Shown piece by piece: positions 1-4,718 of a DNA stretch of 5,601 nucleotides (the first letter of the stretch is position 1; each line of letters starts with the position of its first letter). Origin of the DNA: Chloroflexota bacterium (GTDB lineage: Bacteria; Chloroflexota; Limnocylindria; Limnocylindrales; Limnocylindraceae); contig CANKMK010000047.1 of assembly GCA_947483025.1 (NCBI GenBank), forward strand, positions 1-5,601. Direction: 5' to 3'. Made by a program: the position numbers and the translations under genes. Under the pieces are notes generated by a model that saw only the letters and a list, made by a program, of their open reading frames with translations, ran no database searches and was not told where the DNA came from.

Positions 1-53
1 GGCGCCTCAAGGCGCTCGCAGACGCTGCCCGGGCTGCCGGGCTTGAGTTCTAG
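1..53 (+). CDS. rplR: 50S ribosomal protein L18, C-terminal end (partial)
   Basis: The window opens inside a gene whose last 16 complete codons start at base 3 and end in TAG at 51-53. They read RLKALADAARAAGLEF, which matches the usual end of bacterial L18 (an Arg-Val/Leu-Lys-Ala-Leu-Ala-Asp-Ala-Ala-Arg-like helix finishing Gly-Leu-Glu-Phe). L18 binds 5S rRNA in the central protuberance of the large subunit. Its position directly before rpsE is the standard spc operon order. The TAG stop overlaps the ribosome binding site of rpsE (TAGGAGGG), so ribosomes finishing L18 arrive at the S5 start. The identification rests on a short tail plus gene order, but the two agree. Confidence 0.88.
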   Translation, partial: RLKALADAARAAGLEF

Positions 54-57
54 GAGG
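52..57 (+). promoter_or_regulatory. Ribosome binding site of rpsE, overlapping the rplR stop
   Basis: AGGAGG is a perfect anti-16S match with 8 bases before the ATG at 66. Its first two bases are the last two of the L18 stop codon TAG. This is the strongest Shine-Dalgarno sequence in the window. It fixes the S5 start and suggests that L18 and S5 translation are coupled. Confidence 0.85.
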
Positions 58-65
58 GCACTGAG

Positions 66-599
66 ATGGCGAGAATTGACGCGTCGAAGCTGACCCTCGC
101 AGAGAAGGTCGTGCAGATCAACCGCGTAGCGAAGGTAGTAAAGGGCGGACGACGCTTCACCTTCTCTGCGCTCGTTGTCGTTGGCGATGGCCAGGGACAC
201 GTTGGCGTTGGCATCGGCAAGGCCGGCGAAGTGCCAGAGTCCATCCGCAAGGGCACAGAAGACGCGAAGAAGAACCTGATTCGCGTGCCGTTCCTTGGCA
301 CCACGATTCCTCATGAGGTCTCGGCCGAGCACTCCGCGAGCCGCGTGATGCTGAAGCCAGCGTCGCAGGGTACTGGCGTCATCGCCGGTGGCGCAATCCG
401 CGCGGTCATCACCGCCGCAGGCATTCACGACATCCTCTCCAAGGTGTACGGCTCATCAAATCCTGTGAACGCAACCCGCGCCGCGATCGAGGCGCTCTCG
501 CAGCTCCGTACCGCCGAGCAGATTTCAGCGGCACGTGGCAAGCGCGTGCGCATCCGCGTCGGTGGCCAGGAGTCGGCTCCAGAGGTGCACCATGGCTGA
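66..599 (+). CDS. rpsE: 30S ribosomal protein S5
   Basis: This is a 177-residue small-subunit protein that helps set decoding accuracy and lies near the mRNA entry side and the spectinomycin site. The N-terminal double-stranded-RNA-binding-like S5 domain spans about residues 12-77. It contains [13 protein letters not shown], the loop region where spectinomycin-resistance changes fall in E. coli, followed by [20 protein letters not shown]. The C-terminal S5 domain spans about 88-155, with the conserved [17 protein letters not shown] and [12 protein letters not shown] stretches. Length is slightly above E. coli (167). The extra residues are a basic C-terminal stretch ending in His-His-Gly. The start follows a perfect AGGAGG. 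The last 8 bases overlap the rpmD start (ATGGCTGA holds both the rpmD ATG and the rpsE TGA), a layout that favours translational coupling. Nothing suggests damage or transfer. Confidence 0.98.
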   Translation: MARIDASKLTLAEKVVQINRVAKVVKGGRRFTFSALVVVGDGQGHVGVGIGKAGEVPESIRKGTEDAKKNLIRVPFLGTTIPHEVSAEHSASRVMLKPASQGTGVIAGGAIRAVITAAGIHDILSKVYGSSNPVNATRAAIEALSQLRTAEQISAARGKRVRIRVGGQESAPEVHHG

Positions 600-876
600 G
601 AAGTACATCAAGGTTACGCAGGTGAAGAGTGAGCTCGGGCACGTCGCGCGAAATCGCGGCACCATTCGAGCCCTCGGCCTCGACCGTATCGGTGACACCA
701 ATCTGCTCCCTGACAATCCAGCCGTGCGCGGCATGGTGCGCCAGGTGAACTTCCTCGTCTCGGTTGATGAGTTGACCGGCGCAGAGGCTGCGACCGCAGC
801 AACAGCCGTCGCAACGAAGAAGGCACAGAAGGCGAAGAAGCCTGCCAAGGTGAAGAAGGCGAAGGTGACCAAGTGA
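592..876 (+). CDS. rpmD: 50S ribosomal protein L30 with a Lys/Ala-rich C-terminal tail
   Basis: Residues 1-60 are a complete bacterial L30, with [12 protein letters not shown], then [23 protein letters not shown] and [10 protein letters not shown]30 binds 23S rRNA on the large subunit. I chose the ATG at 592 because it gives the canonical L30 N-terminus and follows GAGGTG at 582-587. An upstream in-frame ATG at 535 would add 19 residues that lie inside rpsE in another frame and do not look like L30. Normal L30 is about 58-62 residues. This one is 94, because residues 61-94 add an Ala/Thr stretch and then a basic tail with 10 lysines in the last 19 residues. The tail is probably disordered and may contact rRNA (inference). 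It overlaps rpsE by 8 bases and rplO by 4 (GTGA). Confidence 0.96.
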   Translation: MAEKYIKVTQVKSELGHVARNRGTIRALGLDRIGDTNLLPDNPAVRGMVRQVNFLVSVDELTGAEAATAATAVATKKAQKAKKPAKVKKAKVTK

Positions 877-1466
877 AGCTCCATGATCTGCAGCCAGCAC
901 CAGGTTCGAAGAAGAAGCGTATTCGTGTCGGTCGCGGTATTGCGGCAGGGCGCGGTAAGACTGCCGGTTACGGTACCAAGGGCCAGACCTCACGAAGCGG
1001 CGGGAGCATCCCAGCCTGGTTCGAAGGTGGTCAGACGCCAATCCATCGCCGCATCCCAAAGCTTCGCGGATTCCGCAATGTTCTGCGCGTTGAAGTTGCC
1101 GTCGTCAACGTTGGCCGCATTCAGCAGTGGATCGACGCCGGCCGCCTGAAGGGCGAGAGCCCACTCAGCGTGAACGCCGACATCCTTGCCGCAGCGGGGC
1201 TCCTCAAGACTCGAGGGAAGCCGTTGAAGGTGCTGGGCACCGGTGAAATCTCAACGAAGATCCTCTTTGCCGCCAATGCGTTCACCGACAGTGCCGTGGC
1301 CAAGATCAAGGCCGCTGGCGGTGACATCACGGTGTATGAGATCGCAACTCCTGCCTCAGCCGCCCCAGTTGGCGTGAAGGCGGGGAAGAACGCTCCAACA
1401 CCAGGGAAGAAGGCTCCAGCAAAGCGCGCCCCTAAGGCCGCAGAGTCCGACGGGGCAGACGCCTAA
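873..1466 (+). CDS. rplO: 50S ribosomal protein L15 with an Ala/Lys/Pro-rich C-terminal tail
   Basis: L15 is an early-to-middle assembly protein of the large subunit. Its Gly/Arg-rich N-terminal extension (residues 10-50) threads into 23S rRNA. Visible hallmarks are GSKKKRIRVGRG, GRGKTAGYGTKGQ, SRSGG, FEGGQTPIHRRIPK and the C-terminal domain around residues 75-155, ending KIKAAGGDITVYE. The start is GTG at 873, overlapping the L30 stop as GTGA. The L30 tail just upstream supplies AAGG-type ribosome binding sequences (for example AAGGTG at 863-868). The usual length is near 145-150. This protein has 197 residues because about 42 are added after the core, rich in Ala, Lys and Pro and ending in the acidic ESDGADA. 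The tail has no recognisable domain and is probably disordered. A 57-base spacer to secY follows. Confidence 0.97.
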   Translation: MKLHDLQPAPGSKKKRIRVGRGIAAGRGKTAGYGTKGQTSRSGGSIPAWFEGGQTPIHRRIPKLRGFRNVLRVEVAVVNVGRIQQWIDAGRLKGESPLSVNADILAAAGLLKTRGKPLKVLGTGEISTKILFAANAFTDSAVAKIKAAGGDITVYEIATPASAAPVGVKAGKNAPTPGKKAPAKRAPKAAESDGADA

Positions 1467-1480
1467 GGTTTAGGTCGCAG

Positions 1481-1499
1481 GTAGGCTCATTGCGCCTAC
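1481..1499 (+). other. Small hairpin in the rplO-secY spacer
   Basis: GTAGGC (1481-1486) and GCCTAC (1494-1499) form a perfect 6-bp stem with a 7-base loop. No T-run follows, so it is not a classical terminator. The secY ribosome binding site GGAGGA (1510-1515) begins 11 bases downstream. It could be an RNA processing or pausing site, or chance. Confidence 0.35.
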
Positions 1500-1523
1500 G
1501 CACAGCGGTGGAGGAGACGAACG

Positions 1524-2813
1524 ATGATTGACACTCTAGTAAATGCGTTCCGAACCCCAGAGATTCGACGCAAGCTCTTCTTCGTTGCCGCCATGCTCGT
1601 CGTCTTCCGCCTCTTGAGCCATGTCCCCGTGCCAGGAGCCGATCCGGCCGCCCTCTCGAACTTCTTCAAGGACAACGCCCTCTTCGGTCTCCTCGACCTC
1701 TTCTCAGGCGGTGGCCTCGCACGCTTCAGCGTTGTCGGCCTCGGCTTGAACCCATACATCAACGCCTCGATCATCATGCAGCTCATGAGCGGCGTCGTAC
1801 CGCGCCTCATCGAACTCAGCCGTGAGGGTGAGTACGGCCGCAACAAGATCAACCAGTACACGCGCTACCTGACGGTGCCGCTTGCGGCGCTCCAGAGCTA
1901 CGCCTTCCTCGCACTGCTAAACAGCCAGAACGTGCTGAAGACGCGGTTCGACCTCGCCAGCCCAGAGACCCTTGTGCAGATCGTCATCCTGACGACCGGT
2001 TCACTGCTGCTCATGTGGATCGGTGAGCTGGTCACCGAGCGCGGGATCGGCAACGGAATCAGCTTCATCATCTTCGCAGGCATCATCGGCCGAGTGCCAG
2101 GTGCCATCCAGGAATTCTTCAGCGCACCTGACATTGCCGTGCTCCTCGCCTTCGTGGTGGTGGGCGCTGCGGCAGTTGCCGCAATCATCCTGATCACCGA
2201 GGGTCAGCGCCGCATTCCGGTTGAGTATGCGAGCCGCGTTCGCGGCAACCGCGTCTACCAGGGTGGGCGAACCTTCCTGCCACTGAAGGTCAATCAGGCT
2301 GGCGTGATTCCGATCATCTTCTCGATGAGCATCCTGCTCTTCCCAGCGCAGATCGCCGGCTACTTCACCGCCTCTGAGGTTGAGTGGGTCAAGGCGGGCG
2401 CACAGTGGATCGTTGACACGCTCGGCCCACAGAACGAGCTCGTCTATCTGCCGTTCTACTTCATCCTCACGGTGGCATTCACCTACTTCTATACAGCCTT
2501 CACCTTCAAGCCTGACGAAACAGCTGACCAGTTGCGCAAGAACGGTGGCTACATCCCTGGCATTCGTCCAGGAATGCCAACGCAGGAGTATCTCGGCAAG
2601 GTGGTCACGCGTATTACCCTGCTCGGATCGCTCTTCTTGGGACTCGTTGCAGTCTCGCCGTACGCGCTCGGCACACTCTTCGGTGACCTTGGTGGTCTCG
2701 GCGTCAGCCTCGGCGGTACCGGGCTCCTGATTGCGGTGAGCGTTGTCGTGGAAACAATGAAGCAGCTCGAAGCGCAGATGTTGATGCGAAACTACGAGGG
2801 CTTTATTAAGTGA
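1524..2813 (+). CDS. secY: Protein translocase subunit SecY
   Basis: SecY is the membrane channel of the Sec translocon. It works with SecE and SecG and receives substrates from SecA or the ribosome. The 429 residues match the family length (about 420-440). I see ten hydrophobic segments, near residues 17-35, 72-90, 115-133, 149-167, 175-195, 203-224, 259-280, 307-327, 360-384 and 393-412. A Gly-rich stretch near 60-70 lies at the plug position. Family landmarks are GLGLNPYINASIIMQLM in segment 2, EGEYGRNKINQYTRYLT before segment 3, the cytoplasmic RRIPVEYA loop, PLKVNQAGVIPIIF entering segment 7, and the GIRPG loop (346-350) whose arginine is needed for SecA function in E. coli. It ends with the typical MRNYEGFIK. 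ATG 1524 has GGAGGA 8 bases upstream. The stop overlaps the adk start as GTGA. Confidence 0.99.
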   Translation: MIDTLVNAFRTPEIRRKLFFVAAMLVVFRLLSHVPVPGADPAALSNFFKDNALFGLLDLFSGGGLARFSVVGLGLNPYINASIIMQLMSGVVPRLIELSREGEYGRNKINQYTRYLTVPLAALQSYAFLALLNSQNVLKTRFDLASPETLVQIVILTTGSLLLMWIGELVTERGIGNGISFIIFAGIIGRVPGAIQEFFSAPDIAVLLAFVVVGAAAVAAIILITEGQRRIPVEYASRVRGNRVYQGGRTFLPLKVNQAGVIPIIFSMSILLFPAQIAGYFTASEVEWVKAGAQWIVDTLGPQNELVYLPFYFILTVAFTYFYTAFTFKPDETADQLRKNGGYIPGIRPGMPTQEYLGKVVTRITLLGSLFLGLVAVSPYALGTLFGDLGGLGVSLGGTGLLIAVSVVVETMKQLEAQMLMRNYEGFIK

Positions 2814-3466
2814 TCCTCGTCCTTCTCGGCGCCCCAGGCGCAGGGAAGGGGACGCAAGCGGAGGCACTCTCCGCAGCAACGGGGGCAGCCCACGTTGCAA
2901 CAGGCGACCTCTTCCGTGCTGAAATTGCCGCTGGCTCACCACTCGGCCTCGCTGCACAGCAGTTCATCAACGCTGGGCAGTTGGTGCCAGATGAGGTCAC
3001 CATCAACATGATTCAAGCGCGTCTCGCTCAGCCCGATGCGGCGAACCGCGTGATCCTGGACGGATTTCCGCGCAATCCTGCACAGGCCACGGCACTCGAT
3101 GCAGCGTACGTGGCGAGTGGCCGATCGATCCGCGCCGTACTGCTGAAGGTGGACCGCGCCATCCTGGAAGAGCGCCTCACCGCGCGCCGAGTCTGCCCTT
3201 CATGCGGTCGCTCGTACCACCTCCTTAGCCGACCACCGCAGCGTGCCGGCGTGTGCGACGTGTGCGCCACTCCCCTCATCACTCGCAGTGACGATGCGCC
3301 AGAGACCGTAGCTGCGCGACTGGCAAATCAGCTCGCCGCACTTGATTCTGTTGTCGATCTGTATCGTGCCTCCGGCCGTCTCGCTGAGGTGGATGGCGTG
3401 GGCGCCATCGACGAGGTACAGGGTCGCCTGGCCGCCGCCGCGGCGGCCGCTGGGCTGACGGCCTAG
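2810..3466 (+). CDS. adk: Adenylate kinase, zinc-LID type
   Basis: This cytoplasmic enzyme converts ATP + AMP to 2 ADP. The P-loop GAPGAGKGT is at residues 7-15. TGDLFR (31-36) and DGFPRN (84-89) bind AMP, with arginines R36 and R88 at the expected places; N89 replaces the commoner threonine. The LID (about 127-163) carries a complete C4 zinc site (C129, C132, C149, C152), typical of Gram-positive and related lineages. R159, the D161-D162 pair and R170 match the LID and core catalytic positions. Length 218 is normal for the long (LID-containing) form. The GTG start overlaps the secY stop in GTGA, with GAGGG 9 bases upstream inside secY. The C-terminus has a seven-alanine run encoded by a GC-only inverted repeat. 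The map start follows after 2 bases. Confidence 0.98.
   Translation: MILVLLGAPGAGKGTQAEALSAATGAAHVATGDLFRAEIAAGSPLGLAAQQFINAGQLVPDEVTINMIQARLAQPDAANRVILDGFPRNPAQATALDAAYVASGRSIRAVLLKVDRAILEERLTARRVCPSCGRSYHLLSRPPQRAGVCDVCATPLITRSDDAPETVAARLANQLAALDSVVDLYRASGRLAEVDGVGAIDEVQGRLAAAAAAAGLTA
3430..3448 (+). repeat. GC-only inverted repeat at the adk 3' end
   Basis: GGCCGCC (3430-3436) and GGCGGCC (3442-3448) form a 7-bp all-GC stem with a 5-base loop. It contains a perfect 14-base palindrome (3434-3447). It encodes the alanine run of adenylate kinase and ends 20 bases before the map ATG, so in mRNA it could fold close to the map start. Simple GCC/GCG alanine codons can produce such symmetry by chance. 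Confidence 0.5.
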
Positions 3467-3468
3467 CG

Positions 3469-4224
3469 ATGGGAGCAATCACCCGAAAGAGTGCAAGCGA
3501 GATCGCCTCAATGCGCCGCGCGGGCGCCATCGTTGCTGAGATCCATGAGCTCGTGCAGGAGGCGGCGGTTCCAGGGGCGAGCACCGCCGAGCTGAATGCG
3601 ATCGCGGAGCGCTGCATTACGCGCCACGGCGCAGCCTCAAACTTCAAGGGCTACCACGGCTTCCCCGCCTTTATCTGCATCTCGCTCGACAGTGAGGTCG
3701 TCCACGGCATCCCCGGAGATCGCGAGATCAAGGAGGGGATGCTTGTCTCGATTGACGCGGGGGCGATCTGGGAGGGCTGGCATGCCGACGGGGCGCGCAG
3801 CTTCGTGGTCGGCGAGGGGTCCCCAGAGGCGAAGCGGCTGGTGGCGGTGACGCGCGAGGCGCTGGACGCCGGCATCGCCGCGGCACGCCCAGGGGCCACC
3901 ATCGAGGAGATCTCTGGAGCCGTCGAAGACGTCGCCCTGCGAGCGGGGTATGGAATCGTTCGCCCCTACGTTGGCCACGGCATCGGCCGTGCCATGCATG
4001 AGGCGCCCCAGGTGCCCAACTACCGCACTGGCCGCAAGAGTCTGACTCTGGCCGAGGGCCACTGCCTGGCGATTGAGCCGATGCTCACCCTTGGCTCGCC
4101 CGAGGTGGGGGTCATGGACGATGAGTGGACGGTTGTAACAATTGATGGGGGTCTCGCGGCGCATTGGGAGGACAGCATCGCCATCGTGGCGGGGGGCTCC
4201 ACCATCCTGACGAGGGGGTCATGA
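3469..4224 (+). CDS. map: Methionine aminopeptidase, type Ia
   Basis: Map removes the initiator methionine from new proteins when the second residue is small. It is a cytoplasmic dinuclear-metal enzyme of the pita-bread fold. All expected catalytic positions are visible and nearly identical in number to E. coli: H79 (in VVHGIPG), metal ligands D96 and D107 (the latter in HADGARSF), H170 (in YVGHGIGR), H177 (in AMHEAPQVPNY), E203 (in IEPMLTLG) and E234 (in AHWEDSIAIV). The length of 251 is that of a type Ia enzyme without an N-terminal extension. The start lies 2 bases after the adk stop and has no convincing Shine-Dalgarno sequence, so it probably depends on ribosomes ending adk (inference). 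Codon choice differs from the neighbours, with many GGG and CCC codons. The stop lies in the loop of a long stem-loop. Confidence 0.98.
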   Translation: MGAITRKSASEIASMRRAGAIVAEIHELVQEAAVPGASTAELNAIAERCITRHGAASNFKGYHGFPAFICISLDSEVVHGIPGDREIKEGMLVSIDAGAIWEGWHADGARSFVVGEGSPEAKRLVAVTREALDAGIAAARPGATIEEISGAVEDVALRAGYGIVRPYVGHGIGRAMHEAPQVPNYRTGRKSLTLAEGHCLAIEPMLTLGSPEVGVMDDEWTVVTIDGGLAAHWEDSIAIVAGGSTILTRGS

Positions 4225-4250
4225 ACGCCCCCCTCGTGCGTGGATCGTGG
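4199..4250 (+). other. Long imperfect stem-loop around the map stop codon
   Basis: The inner stem pairs 4210-4218 (ACGAGGGGG) with 4229-4237 (CCCCCTCGT), nine perfect pairs around a 10-base loop that contains the map TGA. After a small internal loop the pairing continues, 4204-4207 with 4242-4245 (ATCC/GGAT). Across one C-C mismatch, 4199-4202 pairs with 4247-4250 (CCAC/GTGG). That is 17 Watson-Crick pairs. Six further pairs, three of them G-U, could extend it to 4193-4256. No T-run follows, so it is not a standard intrinsic terminator. It may be a T-less terminator, a pause or 3'-end stabiliser, or an RNA processing site between map and infA (inference). Confidence 0.55.
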
Positions 4251-4255
4251 GGCTC

Positions 4256-4264
4256 TGCTATTGT
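4256..4264 (+). promoter_or_regulatory. Possible extended -10 promoter for infA and the downstream ribosomal genes
   Basis: TGCTATTGT has the extended -10 form TGn followed by TATTGT, which matches TATAAT at four of six positions. I find no good -35 box about 17 bases upstream. A start about 7 bases downstream (near 4271) would put the two hairpins at 4273-4317 at the very 5' end of a leader of about 75 bases before infA. Support comes from its place in the only real gap of the cluster. The match alone is weak. Confidence 0.28.
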
Positions 4265-4272
4265 CTCCCTTC

Positions 4273-4298
4273 GCGCGTCTGCGGACTCCGTAGCGCGC
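4273..4298 (+). other. Hairpin 1 in the infA leader
   Basis: GCGCG (4273-4277) pairs with CGCGC (4294-4298). After one bulged T, CTGCGG (4279-4284) pairs with CCGTAG (4288-4293), closing an ACT triloop. This gives 11 pairs, one of them G-U, with a single bulge. It stands one base before hairpin 2. No T-run follows. A leader regulatory structure, a 5' stabiliser or a remnant of a terminator are all possible. Confidence 0.5.
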
Positions 4299-4299
4299 C

Positions 4300-4317
4300 G
4301 TCTCGGTCTTCCGAGAC
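4300..4317 (+). other. Hairpin 2 in the infA leader
   Basis: GTCTCGG (4300-4306) and CCGAGAC (4311-4317) form a perfect 7-bp stem with a TCTT tetraloop, 19 bases upstream of the G-run ribosome binding site of infA (4337-4342). No T-run follows, so I do not call it a terminator. Together with hairpin 1 it leaves the infA start region unpaired but directly beside a rigid structure. Confidence 0.55.
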
Positions 4318-4336
4318 CCAGTAACGCGTTCTGATC

Positions 4337-4342
4337 GGGGGT
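4337..4342 (+). promoter_or_regulatory. Probable ribosome binding site of infA
   Basis: GGGGGT differs from GGAGGT by one base and can still pair with the 16S tail through one G-U pair. Only 3 bases separate it from the TTG at 4346, and none from the in-frame TTG at 4343, so the second TTG is the only usable start. The tight spacing and non-ATG start predict weak initiation. Confidence 0.5.
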
Positions 4343-4345
4343 TTG

Positions 4346-4564
4346 TTGGCGAAGAAAGATTCGATCGAGGTCGAGGGGACCGTTGTAGAGCCGCTTCCGA
4401 ACACATCGTTCGTGATCGAGCTTGAAAATGGCCACCGGATCCGCGCCTATATCAGTGGAAAGCTTCGGACGAATTTCATCCGAATCCTTCCTGGTGATCG
4501 GGTGAAGGTCGAACTCTCGCCATACGATCTGACCCAGGGTCGGATCACCTACCGGTTGAAGTAG
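4346..4564 (+). CDS. infA: Translation initiation factor IF-1
   Basis: IF-1 is a small OB-fold (S1-type) protein that occupies the A site of the 30S subunit during initiation, with IF-2 and IF-3. Starting at TTG 4346 gives 72 residues beginning Met-Ala-Lys-Lys-Asp, the family N-terminus and length. The TTG at 4343 would add one residue and leave no room after the ribosome binding site. Conserved features are [22 protein letters not shown], the AYISGKLR loop (usually AHISGKMR), [19 protein letters not shown] and GRITYR. The sequence is complete and ordinary apart from the start codon and the structured leader upstream. It is the first gene of the second half of the cluster and is followed by a 37-base spacer to rpmJ. 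Confidence 0.97.
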   Translation: MAKKDSIEVEGTVVEPLPNTSFVIELENGHRIRAYISGKLRTNFIRILPGDRVKVELSPYDLTQGRITYRLK

Positions 4565-4570
4565 CAGCAC

Positions 4571-4586
4571 GAGCGGTACGCCGCTC
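4571..4586 (+). other. Hairpin in the infA-rpmJ spacer
   Basis: GAGCGG (4571-4576) and CCGCTC (4581-4586) form a perfect 6-bp stem around TACG, a tetraloop of the UNCG type though closed by G-C rather than C-G. It begins 7 bases after the infA stop and ends 5 bases before the rpmJ ribosome binding site AGGAG (4592-4596). No T-run follows. Confidence 0.4.
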
Positions 4587-4601
4587 ACAGCAGGAGAACG
4601 A

Positions 4602-4715
4602 GTGAAAGTATCTGCGTCAGTCAAGGTTCGATGCGACAAGTGCCTCGTGATTAAGCGGCACGGACGCGTCATGGTCATTTGCGAAAACCCAAAGCACAAG
4701 CAGCGACAGGGTTAG
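4602..4715 (+). CDS. rpmJ: 50S ribosomal protein L36, zinc-binding form
   Basis: L36 is the smallest large-subunit protein and sits against 23S rRNA. The 37-residue product begins [14 protein letters not shown] and ends NPKHKQRQG, both family signatures. The zinc ribbon is complete (C11, C14, C27, H32), so this is the zinc-binding (C+) form rather than the zinc-free copy that some bacteria carry. The start is GTG at 4602, set by CAGGAG (4591-4596) five bases upstream. The RHGRVMVIC stretch resembles actinobacterial and Chloroflexota L36. The gene lies between infA and rpsM as in most bacteria with this cluster, and 3 bases separate its stop from the rpsM ATG. Confidence 0.97.
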   Translation: MKVSASVKVRCDKCLVIKRHGRVMVICENPKHKQRQG

Positions 4716-4718
4716 CTG

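Noticed and set aside
535..591. Upstream in-frame ATG that would extend L30 by 19 residues
   Set aside because: The added residues lie within rpsE and are not L30-like. ATG 592 gives the family N-terminus and has GAGGTG at proper spacing.
409..1059. 216-codon reverse-strand open frame opposite rpsE, rpmD and rplO
   Set aside because: It is antisense to three certain ribosomal genes, its Arg/Leu/Cys-rich product resembles no family, and it has no plausible promoter or binding site.
2001..2957. 318-codon reverse-strand open frame opposite secY and adk
   Set aside because: It lies wholly against two strongly conserved genes, has no recognisable domain and is rich in Arg, Glu and His as expected from reading high-GC genes backwards. 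A shadow.
4199..4317. Intrinsic (rho-independent) terminator between map and infA
   Set aside because: Strong stems are present but none is followed by a T-run, so the standard definition is not met. A T-less terminator remains possible.
4343..4345. First of two TTG codons as the infA start
   Set aside because: It leaves no space after the G-run binding site and gives Met-Leu-Ala-Lys instead of the family Met-Ala-Lys.
4565..4718. Classical S4-binding pseudoknot leader of the alpha operon
   Set aside because: rpmJ occupies most of this stretch, and I see only one short hairpin and no pattern matching the gammaproteobacterial pseudoknot.
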